Source of the DNA: Haemonchus contortus
Taxonomy: Eukaryota > Nematoda > Chromadorea > Rhabditida > Trichostrongylidae
Direction: 5' to 3'
Assembly (NCBI GenBank): GCA_000469685.2
Contig: LS997562.1
Span: forward strand, 982,501 to 1,046,500
Length of the DNA: 64,000 nucleotides
How positions within the stretch are numbered: position 1 is the stretch's first letter; each line of letters opens with the position of its first letter. Made by a program: the position numbers and the translations under genes. The notes beneath the pieces are model-generated. The model ran no database searches. It worked only from the letters and a program-made list of their open reading frames with translations, and was not told the DNA's origin. Below are positions 52,357 through 62,479 of the stretch, in pieces.

Positions 52357-53927
52357 CACTGCGTCCCCTAAGGATACAGCCACCCATCATTTTCAACAAA
52401 ACTCATATTCCAGGGCACTTCAAGAAAAGGCTCAATATGCCAATTGTGCTCCACTCGGACTGTAACTTGTAGATCGACATTGAGTTCCATCTCAACAACA
52501 TGGAAAATTTCCCTGCATTTTTTTTGGAAATGATCACCTATGTATATGTTGTCTATGTTGCCAAATGATACAGCCATTAACCAAATCAATCTATTCAGCA
52601 GCGAAATGAAACAAAGAGGGATCGTTGCGTGATTGGTGACTAATTGAGCTCCCGATTCTTCGGATTATCACAAAAATACGACTGTCTAAGCCAAAGTAAG
52701 GGTTGTTAATGAGCTCCAGGTGCATGGTGCCCCAAGCGTCGGCGATTGTTTTTTCTAGCTCACTAATACCTACTGAACTTGCTGCTGAAGATTTATCAAG
52801 GAAACTGCTTGTTCTTTTCATAAGTCTTACCATGTTTCCCCATACGTTTCCCATTAGATTCGAGTCAGGATTGTCAGCTAGCCAGGGCAAAAGGTCGATT
52901 TGGTGCCGATCAAACCAGACCAGAGTGCTTCGGCCGACGTGAATCGGGGCGTTACCCTGCATGATTACGGGGTTCTACTGCCGATTCTGACGCCAGAAAG
53001 GAAGAAAAGCATGGCGCATGACGAATCGATAAACAGGAGAGTTGAGCTCATTTGGAGCAAAACATAAATGAAGACGTTCACGAAAAGACTTCACTAGAAA
53101 TTACGTCCGGATAGCCGAAGCTTATATTTTCATAGATCATGCCACTAGAATTGGTTGCCATTACAGGTAAACTTTTATCATAGGAAAAAACACCTCTAAA
53201 GAAGGAAGAGCAAACGCCAAGCCATGAAAAGGCACCCTACTCCGATCGCTTTGGATGCAATTACTGGCAAAAGAAACCCAGATATCGCCATGCTTTTCGG
53301 CCGAGAATACCCTCCTTACTTCTCGATCAACGATAAACTTAGCTTACTTATCACGTTCCAAACAGTAATCCTCGAGGCACTGGGTTTCAAAGAAGATTTG
53401 ATATCCGTATATGATTTAGTCGCATTCGACTCCTCTCAAAATTCGTTGCTTGTCTTTTTTCCAGAAGTAGCGAAGAACGTTCCCTACTCATTCTGGTCCC
53501 ATACGCTGTAGGCTTCCTGAAGAAATGGTCGGCAACTGCGTGGCTTTGGCCCAAATCTCGAGCGATTCCACGACATGGCAGTCCCTGATCCTTTCTTCGT
53601 GAATTTGGCTTTTCTCGAAATCGAATGGCAACCTTCCTTCAGCCATTAGCTTAAATCGGAAAGCAATACCAAATGAAGCAATTATGCGAAGTGTAAATGG
53701 AACGTGATGGGAGAGTATGAAGTGGTTGCATCATTTGGCAGCACACGCAAAGTGACTTTCCGAAAAAACGAAGTGAAAATTGTTCATGCTAGTGAGAAGG
53801 AACTCGTTGGTGGTTTGCAAGTTACGATCCGAATGGGACACATTTCCATGTTAAGCCTTTTCCTGAAGTGCCCTGGAACGTGAGTTTTGGAGAAATTCCT
53901 GAGTGACCGTATCAATAGCGGACGCAG
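52357..53927 (-). mobile_element. Tc1/Tc3-type transposon with long TIRs and TA flanks
   Basis: The ends CACTGCGTCC (52357) and its complement ...GGACGCAG (53927) are each next to TA. Inverted similarity continues inward for more than 100 bp (for example TTCCAGGGCACTTCAAGAAA at 52410 against the complement of 53855-53877). The element is 1.57 kb, close to the usual size of Tc1-type transposons, and is the most complete copy of its family in the window. Confidence 0.82.
52591..53600 (-). pseudogene. Tc1-like transposase of the long-TIR element
   Basis: The C-terminal ORF (52962-52591) starts 'MQGNAPIHVGRST' (second catalytic region, usually MQDNAPIH, so the Asp is changed to Gly). It continues 'LPWLADNPDSNLMGNVWGNM', where intact copies have SPDLNPIENVWG, so that region is altered as well. 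Upstream fragments to about 53600 match the N-terminal relics at 27.2 and 41.7 kb. With catalytic positions altered and frameshifts present, it is non-functional. Confidence 0.8.
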
Positions 53928-53929
53928 TA

Positions 53930-54725
53930 TAGTTACGGAATTTCGTACTTCATTCATTACGTGGTTTCACTCGTATAGGACACTCTCTCAACAAAGTAGC
54001 GGTTCCATATTTACTGCAGTCACTCTTCCTCGTAGCAAAAGATACGACTTAGGTTAATAAAGTGACATTTCAGCTCTTGCCCATTATTAGAAGAATGTAA
54101 CATGATTAGTTATTGGAAGAGTTAGGAAAAATTGTGTTACGCTATGTTATTTTGTATACCTTATCTTATGGCAAAATCTCGTTAAACCATTGTCGTGAGA
54201 AAAAAGTGTAAAAGAAGAAATAGAATGATGAGTAAAGTGTGATATCTGCTATCAGAACTTTTGTATCAGTTATATAGTTGTTTGGTGGGGTACTGCTAAA
54301 ATTCCTTTAGTAAGATAGCGAGTTAACGAAAGCTGTATAATCATTCAGCTTATATTAACATTTGCTTGGTACCAACTTTCTGGATGCTACGTATTCAATA
54401 AAAATGTGGATAGATAAATCAAACGAAGAAATTGCCCACATCTAGGACAGCGAGCCGAGCAGAATTACGTGTGCCAGAGAATTTAATCACTATATTGTAA
54501 TAGTGCTTGTGAATGAATAGTGTGTCTAATCTAATCCAATCTTCTGATCTTCATTCGCTAATAATAGTGCTCTGACGTATAGTGCTGGAGACGAAGGTTT
54601 CAGAAACCCATGTTCACGAATACATGACTCATGATGTATGAATTCTGTTTCAAGATCAAATGGATTGTGTTGATTCATTGTAAGGTGAACACACTAATAC
54701 TACTTTAGGTTGTTGATCTTATACA
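53930..54725. other. No recognisable gene; upstream of DHHC exon
   Basis: AT-rich. I searched for the N-terminal DHHC exon (a DxCG...YAxxVV-type segment ending in phase 2) without success. Confidence 0.35.
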
Positions 54726-54726
54726 G

Positions 54727-57700
54727 CCAATTCGTGGTGTTTCTCGTATTGATTCACTCCTATGATGAACACTGGCTTCATACTGGCGTCAACTTTGTGT
54801 TGTTTGAATCCCTGACAGCTTTGGCTCTTATCAGTCATGTGAAGGTATTTCAATAAGTAGGAAAATTCACATTCATTTTACTGGCCACCGAGACAAGTTT
54901 AGACGATGCTGACTGATCCCGGCTCAGTGCCCAAGGGCAACGCTACCGAGGAACACATAGAAAGGCTTCAGGCTGCAGAAGAGTTCAAGGTATAATATGA
55001 TGTATGCCCTCCATTTGATTTCCCGTTTATTAATTATCATATCTTTCTTTTCTTCTCGTTTTTGCCCTTACAAGAGGCTATGGCGAGCGATTGTTCATAG
55101 ATGGTGGGGTTGGTGCAGAGCTACCTGAGTATGCTGATTGCCGCGCCGTCGGGGCCGTCCCACCGAGGCCATTCCGCATCGGTGGTTGCTCGGCAAGACG
55201 ACCCAAGCGGGGTGAGCTAGGTGACCGGGGTCTTCTGCCCGTTCGCTACGCACGAGTCCAGCTGCCACACGGACGCCCAGTCCCCCTTGCGTCCTCTTAG
55301 TAGTGGTACTGGGCTGGTACTGCCTCCGCACTACGATGGGTTGCTCGTCCAGCGCCGAGTTCTCTCGAGGCGCTGGGCGCGTGGTCCTACCTGGGCCAGT
55401 GAACCCATCCCTGTGCGCAACAGGATGTCTGCTATATGCGGATGTTACCACACTTCAATACTAAGAGCACTCATCATGGATTATGCTATTTTATAAGGAA
55501 CTACGTATGAAGGAAATAAATGGGAGATTAAATGCGAATAAATGTGAATACTACGATACGAACAAAACTGTGAGAAAGAGTATGGAAAAATCAAATAAAC
55601 ATGAAAACCACTCTAAACCTACGGACAGGGTACAATCCTGCTAATTCTCAATCCAGGACCATCCAAATCCTCCCACCCTTGTTCTGGCACTGCGAACACG
55701 ACGGTGACGAGACTGGATAATGCAATCGTCGCATGATAGAAAGAGCAGCTAGAGTCCGTGGCTAAGCATAGCCACGTGGCAGACCCGCTCTCTGCTGCAT
55801 ACTGTGCCTTCCTGGCGGGACCGAGGTTGCGCCACGCCAGGCCGACGTATAAGTCTTCCGAATGGCACGACACTGATCTAAGCGCGTGGGCTCCGTCTAA
55901 CGCAAGGCTGCCCTCGTGCACGCTCAATGCTCTTATCCTACTTTGGCGAATTTTTCTTCATGATTCATTAATAAATAAATAAATAATTCCTGAAAAAATT
56001 TCAGGTGATTTATAAGTGTCAGAAGTGCTGTAGTATCAAACCGGATCGTGCGCATCATTGCTCGGTTTGCGATCGTTGTATTCGTCGTATGGATCATCAT
56101 TGTCCATGGGTGAATAATTGCGTGGGCGAAGCAAATCAGAAATATTTTGTTCTGTTCACGGTGAGCTTTAATACTTTTCAAAACATCAAACAAGTTTGCC
56201 TGTTCACCGGTTTCCTTAAAGCTTTTATAATTGTGGTCTTGTTTTTAGAGATTGCGCTAATGAGCTGATCGGACAACACTCTAGAAATTTCAAAGAGCAT
56301 GTGCATACCACAAATACATGGTGTTGCATGGCTTAGTTTTAGTATAGCATTTGATTTTTGAAAACTAGACTATTCTAGATAAGAGCTCTTCGAGATATTC
56401 TAGACAAGAGCTCTTTTTTCCTTCTTTTATCGTGCCTGTCCATACGTTGTTGGAGCGAATGCAATGGCCCATAGAATTTAAGAGAAGGCATGATTATTAG
56501 ATTCTGCCTTGCCTAATTCTTTGTGTTCCTCTCGTTCAAGTGTGGAAGCATCAGAATAAAGTTCGGGAACAAAACAGACAAGTTTTTTGGTGTCGAGTTA
56601 TTCTGGAAGTGCTATTTTGAAAGTCGAAATTATCGCAAAGCGCTAACAACAACGCCTTGGTAGACTAGACTATCAAAAAGTAGAGAAGAAGTTATGAAAA
56701 AGTTGGGCGCAATAATAGTATCTGCGCTTTTACACATATATGTGGATAAAAATACACATATCTGCGTAAAAATACATTAGCTTGTGTGCGAACGTAACGA
56801 ATGCGCTCGTACCATTCAAAAGCTCAACAGATTCGACAATATGAAGCATTTTCGGTTCCGTTATTGTAAATGGATAGAATAAGGAATCAGGATTGATAGC
56901 TTCATGTCAAGATTAAGGTTACGAACCACTAGCTTGTGAAAAATCAAATTATCCTGTTGCTTGACTGCTTGTTTTGTGATCTATATAATTTTCTTTCAGA
57001 TGTACATAGCACTATTGTCTTTTCATGCACTTTATTGGGGAATATGGCAGTTTGTACTTTGCGTCGGTAAGGAGTGGCATAGCTGCAGTAACCTCGGTCC
57101 GCCAGGTACAACGCTCATGCTGGTAAGTACATAAGTTCGTATTTTGGTGCATCTTCCTTTTTCCTGCATAGACTTCTGAGATTGTGTTGCACTTTTCTTT
57201 CTTCTTGGGTGATATCCTTCACAGAGGGTTTTATCTTACTGAAAAAAGATCTGAGGCCGGTTGGTGGTTAGGCTCGCGGCCCTAGACAAGAGACATGTAA
57301 ATCGTAGACCATGAGCCACCTTTACTTGTCCAAAGATGCAGATAGGATGAGACTCTCTACTTCTGCAGTGTTGGGTCGATTTATATTTTACTGTTTCGCA
57401 AGCGTATAAATGTATGCGTCTTTGGAGTGTAAACGTGCTTGGTTGGTATCCTGTCTTCGGTCCAGCTAAAAGATTGCATTTGAGTGATTGGGAAGTAAGT
57501 GGGGCAAGCTTCGGGGTTCCCTTCAACAAGTAAACTCCTTGTCTACTGTGGATAGCCTGACTGCTACCAGGCGTCTACCATCCCGAGGTTAGAGCCTGGA
57601 AAGCTACTCGTCGGTGCTCATATGTCGACATGTAGGTAATCCTCATCCCCTTGTACTTGAGGGGAGCCCCCACCGCTGGGTAGGATCGCTCGGAAGAAAC

Positions 57701-60686
57701 TGCCAATATTTTGGAACTATGTCGTTTGGAAACAGGAGGAGAATTGCACCTGTTCCAAACTGAAGTTTTGCCTGATTGACGTTGCTGTTGCCTCTGAATA
57801 AAACTTGGGATCTGACCATTGTCATCAGACGTTTGCGAATAACAAGACATGGTTCAACCCCCACCCTGGCAATCTTCGACTTTATTGCATGTGCACGCAC
57901 ATGAAAGTAAAAGAATTAAGCAACCACTCAAACAACAGCATCTCCAGTAACACGAACACAACTAATTATTATGTCTATTAGAAAGACTATTAGAAAGAAT
58001 GGGATTGAGATGGTAAGAGCAACAAACAGCAAAAAGAAGAGCAGATTAATTCATAGGCTCTAACATTTGCCACTTATTTAAGATAACGATGCAAGATCAA
58101 AGCCACTTTCTTGGAGATTTTGAGAAAATCAGCTGAAGCCCTGGCAGTGAAAAACCTGGCCCCGATACTGGTTCGCGGTCGGGGAACTGATAACTTAAAT
58201 TTATCTCCTCTAGTACTGCAACACCGTATTTGGAAGAGTTAGTGATGTTGCACATTTAACCTTCCTAAGAAGATTTTAAACATAGTAATAAGATCCATCA
58301 TTTTTCGTCTCAGTAATAGTGAGTCCAATCCCAATATTTTATTTCTAACCACACCTCTCGGGATTGAATTGGAAGTGAATCCAAGTGCACGTACGAAGAT
58401 TTTCCTCGTAAAACTATTTTGTACAGATACGTTCTTCCTGATGTTCTTTTTTGAATGCACAGAGAAAACCGTCGTTCCGTATTCTAGAATTGGGCGAATA
58501 TAAGTTTTATACCCTTTGAGTAAAACACGAGGGTCCTTAGTTAAGACTCATTTTAGAAATCGGAAGAGTCGTTTCTCCGCTTTACTCACTATAATGGAGC
58601 AATGCGAATCAAATGTCAATTTGTCATCAATGACGAATCCTAAGTCTCTGACCTCTCGAACTTCACTAATAACAGAATGACTAAGGTGGTATGGGAACGA
58701 TGCAAGTCTCGGCTCAAGATGTAAAACATAAGTCTTTTCATGTGCCAGTGGAAGTTCCCATTTTTCTGACCAATCACTCACAGCATCAATTGCCTTTTGA
58801 ATTGCGTTGGCGTCATGAAGAGAAGAAACTGCTTTATATATTTTGATATTCCGCGAATACTTTACAGACTACGTCTAAATTCTCGACCAGTTGAGGAACC
58901 TCATACGTGTAAATGCTGAACAAAATGGGTGATAAGACCGACCCTTGAGGAACCCCGCAAGGAGCCGCTCTTATCGAAAAAAAGCTATCGTTAATGCGGA
59001 CTTGAAATGAGCGTCCTTCAAGGAACTCGCCCAGCCAGCTTACTATTCTTCTGTGCACACCTATGTGCGTGAGCTTCATGAGTAATTTCGCATGAGATAC
59101 CCTATCAAAAGCCTTAGAAAAATCGAAATATATTGCATCTACTCCTTCATTATTATCCAAGTACAGCGTCCAATCATTTATGGCTTCGAGCATCTGGATT
59201 ACCGTAGAACGGCCTTTTCGAAATCCATGTTGGCTATCGGGTAAAATATTATTCTGCTCCAGATGTCCTACAAGAGGCCTGCTTAAAATTTTCTCAAATA
59301 CTCGGCAAAAAATTTATGATATACTGACAGGCCCGTAGTTAGAATAGAATAGAATCTTGGTCACCTAAGAGCTATATGAAGCTACGGAGAAAAGGAGCTA
59401 CATGCATTTTGTGTGGAACTGCAAAAAGATCTACGCGAGGACCCATACTTTCTCCGCGTAGATCTTTTTGCTTTCTTTCTATCGTCAGCGATTTCGACCC
59501 TTCTTCGAAGGTTGGCCCCAGGAGTGGAGCCTGAGAGCTTCGCATCGAAATTCACCGAACGGAATGGAATTAGTAGAATGAAAGGCTGCTCGAGCTTATC
59601 AGTTTCCCCGCCATCCATGCTAAGGGCCGTTTCAGAAGTCTTTTGGTCCGCGTGTTTTTTGGAGTCGCTTGGACGATAGCTGGCTTTAGGCACTGTCATC
59701 TCATCCGCGCTAGATCCTATTTTTTAATTCGTGAACTGGGAGCCGTGAAGCCTAGGGAACGGACTTCAAAACCGGATTCTTTACCCTCTTGCGAGTTAAT
59801 GGGGAGATTCCGTAATCGACATTAGCGACTAAGAGTATGAGCTGCTCGTTGACTAGAAAGCGGAGTCATATGTCACCGAGTGGTGTTCTTCTTGAAAGAC
59901 TCTAGAGCTGTAACGTTAGCGTGAAACCATGCGAACTGCATCAAAGCCAAACAACGTCTGAGCTTGTTAACTAACCACACCACAGCCCCACACACAATCA
60001 GCTGATCGCCGAGTGATGGGGCGATGTTTTTCTCCCATTCTTTTTTCCTTTATTATTCTTTTTGCTGCCGCGATCCCTTATTTCATTTCCTACATCAAGA
60101 GGCTGAAAAAGGTGACCCATTTTCGCTGTAACTAGGGTTTTTTGTTTTTTTATGCTTATAAGGGAATGAATTTTTGCTTACCGTAGTCAGTTGTTTGCAC
60201 CAGGACCCACACGTGCGCAATGGTGCACTGTGAATAGCTCGTCCAAACGCCCCTTCTTCATTCTTCTGGTCCCATTCTCGTTTGACCCCCTCTTTAACGA
60301 TTTTTCCAAGCTTTTTTTCACTCCGGAAACACCGATCCATGCAGTTCCGTCGCCTCCATCGCACTATTTTCCATCTTATCTTCCATTTTTCATAATCTGG
60401 GTTACCCAAAATGATCGTGAACTGTGCCTTCAAAAATGGTACCTCGAAATTACTGTGAACTGTGCCTTTAATCTCGAGGTTCGGGTATTAGAAAGGAGTT
60501 TGTATCATTTATCTAAGCAAACCCTAATTTTTCTCCAGATCGCTGAGATTGTTCGTCCAAAATTTTTCCTTTATAGATTTTCTTGATGTTTGAAGCCATT
60601 TTGTTCGCAATTTTTACGTCAGTCATGTTTGGCACACAACTATCGGCCATATGCAGTGATGAAACGGCCATTGAAACTCTGAAACG
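54727..60686 (+). CDS. DHHC palmitoyltransferase, ZDHHC3/7 type (partial)
   Basis: An integral Golgi/endomembrane S-acyltransferase that loads its DHHC cysteine with palmitate and passes it to substrate cysteines. Recognised exons: 54727-54844, 54903-54989, 56005-56160, 57000-57122, 60577-60686; phases match at every junction. In order: transmembrane '[16 protein letters not shown]'; '[19 protein letters not shown]' with the DPG motif; the zinc-binding Cys-rich domain '[17 protein letters not shown]', '[10 protein letters not shown]' and DHHC; '[20 protein letters not shown]'; transmembrane '[18 protein letters not shown]'; and '[20 protein letters not shown]'. The last exon ends in phase 2 at a GT donor, so at least one C-terminal exon is missing, probably past 64000. 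A first exon supplying the N-terminus and TM1 start is also missing. Repeats fill the introns. Possibly the dhhc-3 orthologue. Confidence 0.93.
55079..55495. other. GC-rich insert in DHHC intron, probable repeat
   Basis: About 400 bp of unusually G+C-rich DNA within AT-rich intron, sharply bounded. ORFs on both strands are by-products of the composition. It may form one retroposon with the tailed segment that follows. Confidence 0.4.
55620..55985 (+). mobile_element. SINE/retroposon-like insert with (AAAT)n tail
   Basis: Moderately GC-rich, ending TTCATTAATAAATAAATAAA (tail 55968-55985) only about 20 nt before the exon acceptor at 56003-56004. The tail matches those at 12131 and 16281. The internal sequence is not recognised as tRNA-derived. 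Confidence 0.5.
56165..56995. other. DHHC intron: no feature identified
   Basis: Includes a short duplicated TATTCTAGA(T/C)AAGAGCTCTT motif (56370-56415). Otherwise plain AT-rich intron. Confidence 0.4.
57236..57900. other. DHHC intron: moderately GC-rich segment, unidentified
   Basis: Composition differs from the flanking intron, and a GGTTGGTGGTTAGGCTCGCG segment (57257-57276) looks weakly tRNA D-arm-like. This suggests a retroposon, but no family could be named. Confidence 0.3.
58040..59340 (-). pseudogene. CR1/L2-like LINE reverse transcriptase, 5'-truncated
   Basis: Minus strand, in order: an upstream '[10 protein letters not shown]' region near 59220; '[20 protein letters not shown]' near 59110 (RT motif with the first Asp); '[20 protein letters not shown]' near 58940; '[10 protein letters not shown]' near 58850, where an active copy would have FADD (catalytic Asp pair lost); '[13 protein letters not shown]' near 58740; '[17 protein letters not shown]' near 58650; and a C-terminal '[20 protein letters not shown]' segment near 58450. 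It begins abruptly at about 59340, as expected for 5' truncation. It lies antisense in the 3.45-kb DHHC intron. Confidence 0.8.
59421..59471. repeat. 17-bp perfect-stem hairpin
   Basis: GCAAAAAGATCTACGCG (59421-59437) and its exact complement (59455-59471) flank a 17-nt loop. Confidence 0.9.
59990..60427. mobile_element. Truncated copy of the TTAA MITE family
   Basis: Its interior matches 40810-41190 (CGCCGAGTGAT, GGCGATGTTTTTCTCCCATT, TGCTGCCGCGATCCCTTATT). It ends ATCGTGAACTGTGCCT before TTCA (a mutated TTAA). A second terminus copy, TACTGTGAACTGTGCCT before TTAA, follows at 60451-60467. The left end is missing. Confidence 0.75.
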
Positions 60687-60841
60687 GTATGATTTTAGTG
60701 CTTTTAATTCTTAATTGTATGTGAAAAAGCTTGGTGTCAGTATCTTACGCGACGTTTCATTGCAATGGTTTCGTAGCGGTTCCCGTAAAAAATCTCCTCC
60801 TTCCCTGCGCGTGATTGGGTGCGGCAAGCGCGACACTTACC

Positions 60842-62478
60842 AGGGAGGGGTAGTCTACTTATCTTAGAACTTTGAATTGAGACCCAGATGAATCGATAGA
60901 GTTTTGAATGTTGTTTACGAAAACGGAAATTAAAACTGCGAAATGGTTCTCCTCAAAAAGTTATGGGGGCCAGAATTTTGCTCGTAAGTAGTATCAGTTG
61001 GATATACGAACTCGTCGCTTTGATATCAAGTGCCCACGTGGTAGTGGTCTCGCTTTATGGGCGTAAGATGAGGGTTTGCTCCCCGCCATCGTCCGCATTT
61101 TTGCAAAGTGTTTTTTCATTTCATCAAGGGCTCTCTAAACGTTCTCTGACATTTTTTAGTGAACACCTTATTTCTGCTTTTATTTTCTCTCGTCGCCCCT
61201 ATTCAAGGAAAGTGGACTTTGCACGTTAATAGTATGACTCTTTTTTATTTTAAAAACCAAGGAATTCGAAACTCTGATCAATTCTGTTGCATCCCGTCAG
61301 TCTTGAGACGATTGACTGTTTTGTCACCGGGTATAGAGATTCAGCTTGCATAAAGTGCGCAGTTTGTGAATAACATGTGTGCTTTACGCATTTTTCAAAG
61401 TTTTTCCATCAATGTTGAGTTTCTTGCAGGCATCTTACACACCTCTGGTAACTTTCTGTTGAATTTCCTTTGAATTTGAAAACAGAACCACTTTCCTTGA
61501 TTAGGGGCGACGAGAGAAAACAAAAGCAAAAATGAGGTGTTCACTGAAAAACATGTCAGAAAACGTTTAGGGAGCCCTTGATGAAATGAAAAAACACTTT
61601 GCAAAAATGCGGACAATGGCGGGGAGCAAACCCTCATCTTAGGCCCATAAAGCGAGACCACTACCGCGAGGCCACGTGGGCACTTGATATCAAAGCGACG
61701 AGTTCGTATATCCAATTGATACTACTTTTGAGCAAAATTCGGGCCCCCATAACTTTTTAACACGTTGACGACGAGAGCGTTTTTCGTTTGCGTGCCCACG
61801 GGACGAGACCGTTTGAAGGCGCTGACTAATCGTCGGTTACCATTGGCGGACCTCGTCCCACGGGACAGACACCTATTGAATTTGCTGTATTCATGAGTAA
61901 TAAGATTCTATTTGTGTAGAACAAGTAAAAGCTCCTGGAATCAGAAGAAAAACTTGTATTCTGTCAAGATTTGGGTGAATTCTCCAAAATCATGGGCTTT
62001 CTAGACCATTTCGGTGTAGGGAGCTTTGAATAGTGAACATTCTTAGAATTCACTATTTAAACGTTTGGCGGGAACAAGACTAGAGGCTATTCGCCAATTG
62101 GAATGAGTTCAAATTTTAATCGTTATCTGATTCGATGTATGACTCCTGAGTCGCTACTTAATTTTTCCATAAAAACCTTAGATTTAGATGGATCATGGGT
62201 CGCCGCTAAAATTAGTGAGTAAATAAGTAAATGTAAAATATGAAACAAAAAAACCTGAGAATTTCTTCATTTGGCTGACTTACAGTACTGTCGGTCACCA
62301 TTGACCGACATCGTCCCACGAGACAGACTGACTGTCGGTCAACATTGACCGACATTGTCGTCAACGTGTTAAGGAGAACCATTTTGCAGTTTTAAATTCC
62401 ATTTTCGTTAACAGCATTCAAAACTTTATCGATTCATCTGGGTCTCCATTCGAAGTTCCAAGATAAGTAGACTACCCT
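60842..62478. mobile_element. Large hairpin element (about 375-bp inverted arms)
   Basis: The left arm 60842-61217 (from GTAGTCTACTTATCTT to GAAAGTGGACTTTG) is repeated in reverse complement on the right (61490-61756 plus 62373-62478). The unpaired centre is 61218-61489. The right arm is interrupted by the TTAA-flanked element at 61761-62368. Matching ORFs on opposite strands (60963-61229 and 61715-61395) simply mirror the arms. No transposase. The hairpin probably lies in the last DHHC intron. Confidence 0.85.
61761..62368. mobile_element. 608-bp TTAA-flanked MITE inserted in a hairpin arm
   Basis: Starts CACGTTGACGACGA and ends TGTCGTCAACGTG, an inverted repeat of about 13 bp, with TTAA at 61757-61760 and 62369-62372. 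The uninterrupted left hairpin arm shows the empty site (AACTTTTTGAGGAGAACC on the complement). Internal GTCGGT...CATTG.CCGAC and CGTCCCACG.GACAGAC motifs recur near both ends. The termini differ from the AGGCAC TTAA family. Non-coding. Confidence 0.85.
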
Positions 62479-62479
62479 C

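Noticed and set aside
53224..53511. 95-codon forward ORF recurring at 27.2 (reverse) and 41.7 kb
   Set aside because: It is antisense to the Tc1-like transposase N-terminus; the conservation comes from the transposon on the other strand.
60963..61715. Two matching ORFs on opposite strands with a hydrophobic start
   Set aside because: They are mirror images produced by the hairpin arms rather than a conserved gene pair.
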